DNA of 45,645 nt from Colwellia sp. (GCF_013215345.1 NZ_JABSOV010000027.1:1-45645); one strand, 5' to 3'; shown: positions 1 to 8,811, counted from the first letter of the stretch. Numbers and translations are program-made. Notes: generated by a model from the sequence alone, not told the origin.

Positions 1-310
1 GTTAACGTCCGCTATCGTATCAAAGTAGTCGTTAGATAGGGTGATTTTGAACAACAAATTTAGACCGCTTTGTGGTAACAGTGCGCCTTAGATTTGAATC
101 AATTAACAGTGAAAATCAGGTCATAGCTAATGGCTTCTTGGTGGGCTAATAGGAAGCTAACAGAGATGCTAATAATCCTTCCGTTGTTCGCTATTAGCTG
201 ACCTTTTGTCTGAGATGAAAAGGTAATACCTGGTACTATTTTAACGGTAGTTTATACTGAGCAGGCTGACTGATTTGTGTTAGCTGTAAATTGAAAGGAA
301 GCCGAAATCC
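1..310. other. Leading intergenic stretch
   Basis: No complete gene is visible. The first 39 bases can be read as a short open stretch ending in TAG at 37-39, which might be the tail of a plus-strand gene entering the window, but it is too short to identify. An imperfect inverted repeat pairs 118-131 (AGGTCATAGCTAAT) with 193-204 (ATTAGCTGACCT). It could form a long hairpin upstream of the next gene. The ribosome binding site AAAGGAAG just before 311 belongs to the DnaJ-related gene. Confidence 0.35.
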
Positions 311-886
311 ATGACCAACCCTTTGATTATTTTGATACTAGGGTATTTAAGAGAGCAGAGCAGTTCCTGCTCGCTGGTTGACTTGGTGGCTCTGTGTGAG
401 CAGGATTTTATTTCGCTTATTCTAAAAAATATCGACCCTCAAGTAGTCATTTTCCAAAAGAATTTTTTTGTTATGAATGCGCTTTATCAAATTCAACGTG
501 ATATTCAAACAGAAGAATTTTCACTTACCATTTTTCCATTAGAAATCTGTATGATTCCGAATCGCGCAGGAACGAAAGGTACACTGACCACGCGCGACTC
601 TGACCTGGCCCGCTACTATTTGGATTGGTCTAATTTGAATAACATCACAGTTGAAGAGATTGAAACACTCTTTTCTAGTTTTTGGCAAAGATATAGTGCT
701 AGAGATAAGATTGATGCTGCTCTGACTACCCTAGGGATCGATAAAAATGTCGGTTGGTTTGAGATACGTCAGGCTTACCAAAAGAAAATAGTCATTAGCC
801 ACCCTGATAAAGGCGGCTGTGCAGATGACTTTATCGAAACACGAGCAGCCTATGAGGTTTTAAGATTCTGTTATCATCGAACTTGA
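311..886 (+). CDS. DnaJ-related protein with C-terminal J domain
   Basis: A 191-residue protein. Roughly residues 1-80 match the N-terminal domain of the gammaproteobacterial 'DnaJ-related' family, with NPLIILILGYL near the start and an FQKNFFVMNALYQIQ segment. The last ~60 residues are a short J domain with the HPD tripeptide (SHPDKGG) that stimulates the ATPase of DnaK-type Hsp70. It lacks the Gly/Phe, zinc-finger and substrate-binding domains of true DnaJ, so it is more likely a specialised Hsp70 co-chaperone. It is cytoplasmic, with no signal peptide. AAAGGAAG before the ATG supports the start. It stands alone and its client is unknown. Confidence 0.85.
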   Translation: MTNPLIILILGYLREQSSSCSLVDLVALCEQDFISLILKNIDPQVVIFQKNFFVMNALYQIQRDIQTEEFSLTIFPLEICMIPNRAGTKGTLTTRDSDLARYYLDWSNLNNITVEEIETLFSSFWQRYSARDKIDAALTTLGIDKNVGWFEIRQAYQKKIVISHPDKGGCADDFIETRAAYEVLRFCYHRT

Positions 887-1009
887 CGCTAATTTTGTCT
901 TTATTTATTTCAAAGTAAGCGTTAAATGATGTAATTCGACCTTCTCAATGACGACCATTTATTCTATAACATGAGCCAAGTAATTTATGCTATCGGATTC
1001 ACTAATGAG

Positions 1010-1648
1010 TTAGGTACTAACGGTAATCGTCCGTTGTATTGATGCCTGACTAACACTGACCTTTTTTTCAATCTCTCGAGATGTTAAGCCCTCACTATGT
1101 AACTTCATTATCTGTAAATGAATGACTTCGGTAATAACATTAGGCAGGCCAAAAGCAGCAGCATAACCATTTTTACGCTCTTTCTTTTTAGCAATGAAAG
1201 GCCTATTTATTACTGGTATTAGTTTTCTTTTTTTATGAGCTACAGGAACCGTTGGTGTAATTGATTCGGGCATTAGTTCAGGTATTGGTTCGGGGTTTTC
1301 TTCAGCTATCGGCGCTGTTTTCTTATCTTCAATCAATAGCGGTATCGCTTTACTCAGCGCTTTTTCTACAGCACGAGAGATGATATCTTCAAGTTCATTA
1401 GGTGTTAAATTAATGCTGTTATTTTTTCTTAATAATTTCGCTGCGACACTCTGTGACTTTTTAGCTATTCTTTTCTGCGACACCTTAGACAGCACACCGA
1501 AAACACGTATTAACTCAGAAGTATCAATTTGTGGTTTACCTAACGAATTACTTACCATAGTTAACTTACCGCTAGCTATGTATCGCTGAATTGTTCTTCG
1601 TGACTTCTTTACTAGTAATGCGCTATCAGTGATATTGTGAATAGCCAT
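1010..1648 (-). CDS. Helix-turn-helix DNA-binding protein, plasmid-like
   Basis: A 212-residue protein. I chose the ATG at 1648 rather than the longer frame to 1735, because AGAAAGGTG precedes 1648 and the homology-like region begins there. The N terminus (ALLVKKSRRTIQRYIASGKL, then an IDTSELIRVFG segment) looks like the winged or MerR-like DNA-binding domain of small plasmid replication-associated proteins. The middle is rich in Pro, Glu and Lys and looks disordered. The C terminus (LTSREIEKKVSVSQASIQRTI) forms a second predicted helix-turn-helix. Two DNA-binding ends joined by a flexible linker suggest a regulator or a relic of a mobile element. No plasmid genes lie nearby. The exact family is not recognised. 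Confidence 0.6.
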   Translation of the reverse strand: MAIHNITDSALLVKKSRRTIQRYIASGKLTMVSNSLGKPQIDTSELIRVFGVLSKVSQKRIAKKSQSVAAKLLRKNNSINLTPNELEDIISRAVEKALSKAIPLLIEDKKTAPIAEENPEPIPELMPESITPTVPVAHKKRKLIPVINRPFIAKKKERKNGYAAAFGLPNVITEVIHLQIMKLHSEGLTSREIEKKVSVSQASIQRTITVST

Positions 1649-1828
1649 ACGACACCTTTCTCTTGTTATTTCACTGCGACATATTAGAGACTTTGATGAG
1701 AGGATAGTCAATACTGAACAAAAGAAAGTTAACACTATTTTTTGGATTAGGTGCTACGAATAAATCACACTGCTAGTGCTTTAAAATACTATTTATACTG
1801 TTAAAGCCTCGAAAGCAGATATTAGCAA

Positions 1829-2734
1829 TTAGAAAATATTTTGATGCAAACGTAATTCCTCATCAATCATTACTACGTTGATATCGCCCTCAATAACTAA
1901 ATTAGAATTGACCATCAAAGATGTTGAATAAATACCACTCGTTAATACTGAATGAGAAATAACGGTTGCTGATAATATTGCTGAAGTGTTGCTGGCTTTA
2001 TCATCATGCTTCTTTTTGTCATTAGTATTGCTGCTGTTTGCATTAGTGCTATTTGAATTGCTGCTATTTGAATTAATTATGTGTGAATAGCTCTTCCCTT
2101 CAACCAGTGTGCTACGTTCATAGTGTGCTGATGTGGTCAGCCCCTGATTACTCAGCTGTAAAATAGCAATATTTTCTTGCGGGTTCTTTGGGTTTTTAAT
2201 GGCTACATTAAATGGTGAGCCATCTGGTTTATTACCATTAACATAAATATCTCCACCAAAATTAATTAAAGCAGCCATATTTTCATTTTTAGCTATTTCG
2301 CCGGCTTGATCAACTGCAAACTCTTTAATCACGCCCCCCAAATCAAGCTTCACATAAGCATTTGAAAAGTTAATGCTATTTTCTGTTAACCTCCATTTAT
2401 CAGCACCAATAAAAGGCTTTAACCTAGCTCTACAAGCTTCTATTTTCGCTACAGTAGTCAGCTTGGCACATTGTTTTAATGTGCCAACAGTAATATCAAA
2501 ACTTCCTTGGGTTGTAGCTGATAACGTTCGTACTAGTGATAATACATGATGAGTTTCTTTATCAATGTTAACAATCGCTTGTTCTCGATTATTAATCTTG
2601 GCAATTAATGAATCATCACTAAAAAAATTATACTTTTTTTCTAGTCTGCGAGTGTTGCTTTCAATCAAGCGCGCAACCTTGTCCGCCGCTTTGGCATCCG
2701 CAGCATAAAGTTGCACTTCACAGGGTGTGGTCAT
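1829..2734 (-). CDS. apbE: ApbE-type FAD:protein FMN transferase (divergent)
   Basis: A 301-residue ApbE family member. ApbE enzymes move FMN from FAD onto Thr/Ser of extracytoplasmic proteins, using Mg2+. Visible family motifs are an MTTPCEVQLY start, SFDITVGTL at 78-86, KLDLGGVIKEFAVDQ at 129-143, NFGGDIYVNG at 158-167 and SHII at 217-220. Oddities: the usual HIIDP continues as HIINS into a Ser/Asn-rich then Lys-rich insert (about 221-246), and the C-terminal T-x-D-x-x-x-T metal motif reads TSGIYST (265-271), so the usual Asp is Gly267. No signal peptide or good ribosome site is seen; open frame without ATG continues about 18 codons upstream. It is the last gene of the 1.8-12.5 kb redox block, whose products carry its predicted acceptor motifs. 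Confidence 0.85.
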   Translation of the reverse strand: MTTPCEVQLYAADAKAADKVARLIESNTRRLEKKYNFFSDDSLIAKINNREQAIVNIDKETHHVLSLVRTLSATTQGSFDITVGTLKQCAKLTTVAKIEACRARLKPFIGADKWRLTENSINFSNAYVKLDLGGVIKEFAVDQAGEIAKNENMAALINFGGDIYVNGNKPDGSPFNVAIKNPKNPQENIAILQLSNQGLTTSAHYERSTLVEGKSYSHIINSNSSNSNSTNANSSNTNDKKKHDDKASNTSAILSATVISHSVLTSGIYSTSLMVNSNLVIEGDINVVMIDEELRLHQNIF

Positions 2735-2820
2735 GCAATTAAATTGATGACTATATTTTTTTAGCTTGTTATTTGAATGCGAAATAATTTAACTCATCAT
2801 TTAATAGTAATGTATTGGCA

Positions 2821-2848
2821 AGGCCTTACTAAGGTATTAGTAAGGCCT
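2821..2848. terminator. Perfect hairpin between dsbD and apbE
   Basis: AGGCCTTACT at 2821-2830 pairs perfectly with AGTAAGGCCT at 2839-2848 around an 8-base loop. It starts only 12 bases past the dsbD stop on the minus strand. No clear T tract follows on either strand, so it may be a weak terminator, an mRNA-end stabiliser, or an attenuating hairpin lowering apbE expression. Confidence 0.5.
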
Positions 2849-2859
2849 GTGATTATTCA

Positions 2860-4764
2860 CTATTCAACCACTTTAGCAATATGTTTTAAGAATTTACCTG
2901 CATCCATATATCCTACTATTCGATGATTTCTTAACTCTTCACCTTGGTCATTAAAAAACAAGATAGCGGGCGGGCCAATAATGCCAAAATGTTTCAATAA
3001 TTCAGTGTCAATATTATCATTAGCGGTAACATCAGCTTGAATCTTATGTACCTTGGCTAGTTTCAATTTCACTGCTGAATTTTTAAAAGTGACCTCTTCC
3101 ATTTCTTTACAAGAGACACACCAATCAGCATAAAAATCAAACATGGTGACTTGTTTGTTTTTACTGGCTTGCTTAAGAGTTGCCTTTAAATCATCAATAC
3201 TTTTTACTGGTTTAAAGGTAATGCCCTTGTGTTCACTAGATAAAGTAGCATTAACGCCGCTGCCTAAGTTTGCTAATGGCGACAACAGATTACTTTTCCC
3301 GGTAGAGGCACCAACAATCAAAATAAATCCAACCAGCAATAGTGATAAACCCAGCCCTTTCCATAACAACTGCCATTGTGTTGTGTCTTTATTATGTTGA
3401 CGTAAAGCGCCCATATACACAGCAGAAACAATCAATAACAGTGCCCACAATAGTTGCGTAATTAATGGTGGTAATATGCGTGCTAATAACCAAATAGCAA
3501 CGGCCAACATAAGCACACCAAAAACACCTTTCACTGCCACCATCCACATACCGGCACGAGGTAATATTTTACCTGCGGATGTACCTATAACGAGTAATGG
3601 CGCGCCCATACCCAAACCTAAACAAAACAGTGCCGCACCACCTAAAATAGTATCTCCTGTTTGACCAATATATATAAGTGCGCCTACTAATGGCGCGGTA
3701 ACACATGGTCCGACAATTAGCGCTGATAACACGCCCATAATGGCAGCACTGATTAATGTACCACTTTCCTGCTTATTGCTGAGGTTATTCAACTTAACTT
3801 GAATAAATGCTGGCATTTGCACATCATAAAAACCGAACATTGACAGTGATAACACCACAAAAATACCGGCAAAACTGCTTAATACCCAAGGGTTTTGAAA
3901 CCAAATTTGCAAGTTGGTACCAAATAAAGCGGCTAGCACTCCTACCACGGTATAAGCTAATGCCATTGCCAGCACATAGGCAAGTGATAAAGAGAAGGCT
4001 TTACGAGTAGAGAGCTGTTTTCCTTGGCCAATAATAATGCCTGATAAAATAGGGATCATAGGAAAAACACACGGTGTAAAGGCTAAAAGCAAACCAAAAC
4101 CAAAGAAACTAAACAAAGTTAAGATAAAGTTATCTGATGCTAAGCTATTCGCTATCGTGTCTTGCTCTGATTTAGTGCCTTGTTCCACCTTAGTATCGAT
4201 ATCAAAGGTACTAGGATTATCAGCCTCAGAGCCATTAGTTGCATTAGCTAAGTTAGTTAAATTAGATACATTAACGCTAGGTTTTAAATCTGCTACTTTG
4301 ATGACTTTTTTAACTGGTGGATAACAAACGCCAACATCAGCACAGCCCTGATATTTAATTTTTATGCTGGTATTGGCAAATGATGTTTCAGAGCCACTAA
4401 GCGCATATTTCACTATTAATGTATTTCTAAAGACTTCCAATCCTTTATACGCAGGATCATCAATGAATAAACTTGCTGGGAATTGTGCTGCACCTAATTG
4501 AATTGCTCGCTCTGTAGTGGCATTGTCGCTGCTTGAGCTATCGTCATGAACGATGGTTGCCAACAATTTAATGCGTTTTTTATAAAGATAATACCCGTCA
4601 GCAATATGCCATTGCAGAGAAAGAATTTTAGGACTGTCTAATGTCACTGAAAATGGAAAAGCAAGTTCGCTGGTCAACAGTGTTGACTCATCAACCGCAT
4701 TGGCACATGAACTAAAAAATAGAAAATAGCCAGAAAGTATTAAATGAACTAAAAATTTCTTCAT
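2860..4764 (-). CDS. dsbD: DsbD-type thiol:disulfide interchange protein
   Basis: About 634 residues from the ATG at 4764, chosen because it starts a proper signal peptide (MKKFLVHLILSGYFLFFSSCANA); the frame stays open to 4851. Family role: it carries electrons from cytoplasmic thioredoxin across the inner membrane to periplasmic thiol proteins. Domains in order: a periplasmic N-terminal domain with paired cysteines (GCADVGVCYPP), a membrane core with FTPCVFPMIP and VGPCVTAPLVG holding the buried cysteine pair, and a C-terminal thioredoxin-like domain with WCVSC (Cys549 and Cys552). All six expected redox cysteines are present. It sits inside the flavinylation block, where it would supply reductant to the TlpA-like protein and the cysteine-tailed lipoprotein. 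Confidence 0.93.
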   Translation of the reverse strand: MKKFLVHLILSGYFLFFSSCANAVDESTLLTSELAFPFSVTLDSPKILSLQWHIADGYYLYKKRIKLLATIVHDDSSSSDNATTERAIQLGAAQFPASLFIDDPAYKGLEVFRNTLIVKYALSGSETSFANTSIKIKYQGCADVGVCYPPVKKVIKVADLKPSVNVSNLTNLANATNGSEADNPSTFDIDTKVEQGTKSEQDTIANSLASDNFILTLFSFFGFGLLLAFTPCVFPMIPILSGIIIGQGKQLSTRKAFSLSLAYVLAMALAYTVVGVLAALFGTNLQIWFQNPWVLSSFAGIFVVLSLSMFGFYDVQMPAFIQVKLNNLSNKQESGTLISAAIMGVLSALIVGPCVTAPLVGALIYIGQTGDTILGGAALFCLGLGMGAPLLVIGTSAGKILPRAGMWMVAVKGVFGVLMLAVAIWLLARILPPLITQLLWALLLIVSAVYMGALRQHNKDTTQWQLLWKGLGLSLLLVGFILIVGASTGKSNLLSPLANLGSGVNATLSSEHKGITFKPVKSIDDLKATLKQASKNKQVTMFDFYADWCVSCKEMEEVTFKNSAVKLKLAKVHKIQADVTANDNIDTELLKHFGIIGPPAILFFNDQGEELRNHRIVGYMDAGKFLKHIAKVVE

Positions 4765-4911
4765 GAAAGTAACCCGTAAATTGGAAGTAATCATGGCAAG
4801 AGCGTTATAAATATCAGAGGAAATTGAGAGTAATAATAGAGAATTTGTCATCTTCGAAATATTTTTATCGAAGAACCATGGGCTTAAATACTATTGGCTT
4901 AAGTACCATGG

Positions 4912-4936
4912 ATTCCCGATCAGACACCTCGGGAAT
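4912..4936. repeat. Small stem-loop ATTCCCGA/TCGGGAAT
   Basis: ATTCCCGA at 4912-4919 pairs with TCGGGAAT at 4929-4936, followed by GAC. It lies in the 263-base gap between the second lipoprotein gene and dsbD. Just upstream CCATGGGCTTAAATA and GGCTTAAGTACCATGG form a second loose palindrome. Short ATTCCCG...CGGGAAT hairpins are often dispersed intergenic repeats. Copy number elsewhere cannot be seen here. Confidence 0.4.
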
Positions 4937-5027
4937 GACTCATATTCTATATTTCGCTCTAAAACGTTAATAATAATTTATAGTGTTCTTACCGTGTAGA
5001 AGTTATGACTAAAGGTGAAAAGCTTAA

Positions 5028-6995
5028 TTATTGATTCGCACGATGGACATCAAACCACGCTTGCTTTTTGTCATCGTTCCATGCATTAGCTGGCTCACCA
5101 AAACTAATATCTAACGTTTGTAGCGCATTTTTTGTCGCAATCAAGGCCCTGTTATTGGTAGTAAAAGCGACAGTCCCTACCTTGAGTGGCGTACTGACTA
5201 GCTCAATCTCTTTTTCAATTAACAATGTTTTCAGTACTTTGCTGGTGTTATTTTCTATCGAATAAACAACTAATGAACCACTACTGCCAATAATCACCAA
5301 TGTCCCATCAGGTGAAACATCAAAACTGGTAATATTACTTTGCGCAGCTAGTGTATGTAATAAAATGGGCTCTACACTCGGCTCAGTGACGTTATATATT
5401 GAAAGAATATTACTTTGTCCTAGATACCAAGCTAATTTGGTAAGGTCACTTCCTTGAAAAAGTTTGAATTCTTTTGGGTATTCAGTGCCCGTTGAAAGAG
5501 AGGTTAGCTTACTGCCGGTTATTACATCGATAATTTCCATACGATCAGGTGCTGATAAACTAACATAAGCCAAAGACCCACCTTCATTTAGCATAACAGC
5601 GCGATATTTAGAATCAGAAGAAAACTCGTTCACTAGGCTAAAGTCATCTACTTGCAATACCACCATTTTTTTATTGCCTCCCGAGAGAGCAACCCTGCTG
5701 CCGTCACTCGATAACGACATAGCATTTAAATCAGGAAATGAATAAAAGTCTTGCCCCTCACTTACCCCGGCAAAGCGTTGAAAGGGGATATCACTTGGGT
5801 TCGAGAAATTAGCGCGATATAGACCAACGCCACTATCCGCCCCCTCTTCACTACCACTTTTATTTTTTTTCTCTACGCCAACTAAGACACTTTGCATCGA
5901 TGAAGGGGGAGTTATGCGAATGTTCGCTAAGCTTTGCTCTGAGGCGCCAGTAAATCCATCAATATCATCACGTTCAACATCAGGTGATGCGGCAAAATCA
6001 TTGAATGATAATGTGGTAGGTATTTCTTGTGCTAAATTAAGCACAATCAAACGATTATGCCATTTTGAACCGATAACGGCATAATCACCTTGTACATGAA
6101 GGTCAGCACTTTCCTCTTCTATATAGCCAATTTCCCATTCAACATGTGGTGTCGAAAGGCTTATCTCCACTTCAGTTTCTTGGATATCCTGGACATTGAT
6201 ACTCTCTAGACTAATTGACGTAGTGTAAGTATTTAGCTGATACATACTGTCTAACATAGCCGCTACGGCTTTGTAGATATCAGTGGCTGCTATTGATTGA
6301 GCTTGATTTAAACTTGTCGCAATAGCATCAATTTGTGCAAACATAACATCATCAACACCTACTTCAACATCACTCTCAAGATAATCTTGTCCTGATAATA
6401 AAACTTCATTAGCAAAACCAAACCCATCAACAGTCATTTTCAATGATGCTTGCGCGGTTGTTGTATTGGCTAACGTATAGGGATTAAATTGGGTTTCACT
6501 GTGAACTAGCGTAGTAAACACTGTTATGTTTATATTTTTATCCGTGCTATTTACCGGTGTTGGTGCATATAAGGCAATACCTTCGGCGTTTTGCTCAATA
6601 GCTTTTCTAGCCAATAAAGGTGCTTTGCTACTGATACTGGCAATAATATCACTGGCTTTAAAGCTGTATTTACCGTCTTCAAAAGTTACGGTACTAGGCT
6701 CTGAGGCATCACATGACGCATTTCTATTATTATCAAAACATACCACGGCATTCAGCCAATAATCAGAGCCGAGTACCTTTCCTGTGACACCATCTTTTTC
6801 TATATATTCCGTTTGGTCTGGAACAGGTTCTGGTTCAGGCTCGGGTAATGGCTCAGGCTCTATAAATGTACTTGTCGATGCACAAATAGACCCAGCACTA
6901 CAATCGCCAGCCTTATAATCACTCTCTTCACAGGCGGGCAATAAACTCGCCATCATCATGAGCAGAACTAAATTGGCTTTATTATTTATTTTCAT
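5028..6995 (-). CDS. Lipoprotein with predicted FMN-attachment motif (655 aa)
   Basis: A 655-residue secreted lipoprotein: a signal peptide ending in the lipobox LLPAC, then a Pro/Glu linker. Next comes a C-D-N-N-R-N-x-x-C-D-x-x-E segment resembling a small calcium-binding or dockerin-like loop. The C-terminal ~370 residues contain repeated short strands (for example LIVLNLAQEI and MEIIDVITGSKLTSLSTG) typical of a beta-propeller. DGFTGAS at residues 346-352 (5940-5960) fits the D-G-x-S/T-G-A-S/T acceptor used by ApbE, with Thr349 or Ser352 as candidate attachment residues. It shares this layout with the 1018-residue lipoprotein of the same cluster, and the residue after the motif is Glu in both. 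It is probably anchored in the outer membrane. Start supported by GAGATAAACAC before the ATG. Confidence 0.8.
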   Translation of the reverse strand: MKINNKANLVLLMMMASLLPACEESDYKAGDCSAGSICASTSTFIEPEPLPEPEPEPVPDQTEYIEKDGVTGKVLGSDYWLNAVVCFDNNRNASCDASEPSTVTFEDGKYSFKASDIIASISSKAPLLARKAIEQNAEGIALYAPTPVNSTDKNINITVFTTLVHSETQFNPYTLANTTTAQASLKMTVDGFGFANEVLLSGQDYLESDVEVGVDDVMFAQIDAIATSLNQAQSIAATDIYKAVAAMLDSMYQLNTYTTSISLESINVQDIQETEVEISLSTPHVEWEIGYIEEESADLHVQGDYAVIGSKWHNRLIVLNLAQEIPTTLSFNDFAASPDVERDDIDGFTGASEQSLANIRITPPSSMQSVLVGVEKKNKSGSEEGADSGVGLYRANFSNPSDIPFQRFAGVSEGQDFYSFPDLNAMSLSSDGSRVALSGGNKKMVVLQVDDFSLVNEFSSDSKYRAVMLNEGGSLAYVSLSAPDRMEIIDVITGSKLTSLSTGTEYPKEFKLFQGSDLTKLAWYLGQSNILSIYNVTEPSVEPILLHTLAAQSNITSFDVSPDGTLVIIGSSGSLVVYSIENNTSKVLKTLLIEKEIELVSTPLKVGTVAFTTNNRALIATKNALQTLDISFGEPANAWNDDKKQAWFDVHRANQ

Positions 6996-7102
6996 GTGTT
7001 TATCTCTAATATTTTACAACTAATTTTTACAGTTAACTATTTACAGCTAATTATTTGCCGCTAATGAGCAATAACTAATATTCAACAATTAGCTATCAAC
7101 AA

Positions 7103-8416
7103 TTAATATCTGTATTGTGCGCCAAAATTGACCCAAGCAAAGGCTAAACCAGTAGATTGCTCTTGATAGCCCAACACTATATTCCAGGTAAGCTTCTTAC
7201 TTTCTAGATATTCCAAGCCAAGTTGCCCTGTCCATGCAGTAAAGTTACCTAAGCGATCATCCGCTGTTGCATAGCCGGTTTCAGAGAATATGTTATCAAC
7301 GGCATCATGAGCTTTAAAAAAGTTGGCTTCGTTTTGAGTATACAAACGCAATACTGGCGAGAAGCGAACGTTATCAGTAATGTTGTGATAACTTTTTGAC
7401 TCTAAAGTATGAGATTGCACTCCCCAACTGTCTTGGTAGAAGCGATAAGAGGTATGCCACGTGGTATTTTCATTCAAAGATTTTGCCGTTTGAATAGAAA
7501 TACCGCCGGCTTTTCGTTGTTCAGGGCGAGAGTCTCTTGCTAAATAATATTTAGGGTAAATATCTGCTGTAGTATATTCATCACTACTAGAGTCAATAAC
7601 ATTGATACGCCTTACTACATTGAAATATGGATTGGATAAATGACCATCTTCATACATGTAATAGGCACTAAATTTTGCGATAGTGTTTGCATCAAATACT
7701 TGAGTAATGCCGACTTGGCCATTGATTAAATCAAAGTCGTTCCATTGGCTACCTAAGCTATATTCGCCGTGTTCATCTTTTTCACCTAAATAATCATAAA
7801 CCTCATTTTTCATGTAGGAGACACCGGCAGTAATCGATCTATTTTTACTGCGATCGGTATACATTAAATATTCTACTGATAGGCCGGTATTTTTAAAGTC
7901 ATTCTCTTTTGAATAACTGGCACCAATACTCAACTCATTACGCATGGTAGGAGTACGATAAGTATATAAAAATGCTAGTGAATCTCGATGATCTTTTAAG
8001 GGTACATTTTTATAGACAAAATTATCAAGGTTAGTATCGCCATCACCAACAACACCATTAATTAATCGGGTATTACGACAATAATCATAGTAATTCTCAC
8101 CTTCTTCTGGCACACAAGCAGAAGCTCCAGTAAAGGCATCAGAGCCCGTTTCAGAAGAAGCTCCGGTTATTGAATCCCATGTAGGTGATGCCCCTGAAAT
8201 GCTATCCCAATCATACTCTCCACTTAAGGTATGATTGGGCCCAAAGTCATGCTCAATACTCAGTTTTCCATCAAGAACTTTAATGCGATCATCATTTTCT
8301 TTATATTGCTGTATTTGAATGGCCACTTTATCTTCAGCCAAGCTTGTTAAAGGTATAATGGCGGTAGCGACAGAGGTGATGACTAATAGTTTCAAATGTT
8401 TACGGCTAGCTTTCAT
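7103..8416 (-). CDS. DUF3570-type outer-membrane barrel with three DxxTGAS motifs
   Basis: About 437 residues. The ATG at 8416 is preferred over 8422 because AGGAGA is then properly spaced. A signal peptide ends near TSLAED. The rest alternates short amphipathic strands rich in Tyr, Asn and Ser and ends in aromatic residues (YRY), as expected for an outer-membrane beta-barrel; I recognise the DUF3570 type. Close to the N terminus are three near-tandem motifs: DSISGAS (residues 71-77), DSITGAS (81-87) and DAFTGAS (93-99). Each fits the ApbE flavinylation consensus. A cysteine pair follows (ACVPEEGENYYDYC). With apbE in the same block, I infer a barrel carrying up to three FMN groups. Confidence 0.8.
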   Translation of the reverse strand: MKASRKHLKLLVITSVATAIIPLTSLAEDKVAIQIQQYKENDDRIKVLDGKLSIEHDFGPNHTLSGEYDWDSISGASPTWDSITGASSETGSDAFTGASACVPEEGENYYDYCRNTRLINGVVGDGDTNLDNFVYKNVPLKDHRDSLAFLYTYRTPTMRNELSIGASYSKENDFKNTGLSVEYLMYTDRSKNRSITAGVSYMKNEVYDYLGEKDEHGEYSLGSQWNDFDLINGQVGITQVFDANTIAKFSAYYMYEDGHLSNPYFNVVRRINVIDSSSDEYTTADIYPKYYLARDSRPEQRKAGGISIQTAKSLNENTTWHTSYRFYQDSWGVQSHTLESKSYHNITDNVRFSPVLRLYTQNEANFFKAHDAVDNIFSETGYATADDRLGNFTAWTGQLGLEYLESKKLTWNIVLGYQEQSTGLAFAWVNFGAQYRY

Positions 8417-8580
8417 AAACATTCTCCTGATATTGGACTGGGTTTATTTGAGCAGGTGTAATATGACATTGATTCATTTGGTTTAATTCTATGGGTTAAT
8501 TCTATGGATTATTTTTATGAGTGAAGTCTGATTAATTATGTTGAGCGATTTAATTTTCCTATTGATAAATAACTCTGTTT

Positions 8581-8811
8581 TTAGTTACAACCACAGCCGC
8601 CACCTGAGACACCGCCACCACCTTTAGTGCCTTCTTTGGAGGTATAAATATGTTCATCAAATTTTTTGATCATCGGGTTAGGTCCACCAAAACGCATGGC
8701 TTCACTGGCAAGAGTGGCTTTTTGCCATGATTTAACCGGGACGATGCTGCAGGCACTGCAGGTAAAGCAGCAGACAATTAGCAGTAGTTTTATTTTCATC
8801 GATTGCTTCAT
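8581..8811 (-). CDS. Small DUF4266-type lipoprotein with Gly-rich CGCN tail
   Basis: A 76-residue protein from the ATG at 8811, which shares one base with the stop of the thioredoxin gene (TGATG), so the two are probably translationally coupled. A TTG at 8814 is possible but less likely. The N terminus is a lipoprotein signal with CSAC as a probable though atypical lipobox. The middle reads VKSWQKATLASEAMRFGGPNP, then a Gly-rich tail ends in GGGCGCN. The C-x-C at the extreme C terminus could form a disulfide or bind metal. The family (DUF4266 as I recall it) has no established function. Its location between the thioredoxin and barrel genes suggests it is the thiol partner of that pair. Confidence 0.82.
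   Translation of the reverse strand: MKQSMKIKLLLIVCCFTCSACSIVPVKSWQKATLASEAMRFGGPNPMIKKFDEHIYTSKEGTKGGGGVSGGGCGCN

Noticed and set aside
4037-4324. Plus-strand open frame opposite dsbD
   Set aside because: Lysine-rich antisense reading of the dsbD linker and membrane start; no ribosome site or family resemblance.
8417-8580. Direct repeat TTAATTCTATGG in the gap before the barrel gene
   Set aside because: Only two short copies in AT-rich sequence; could be chance.
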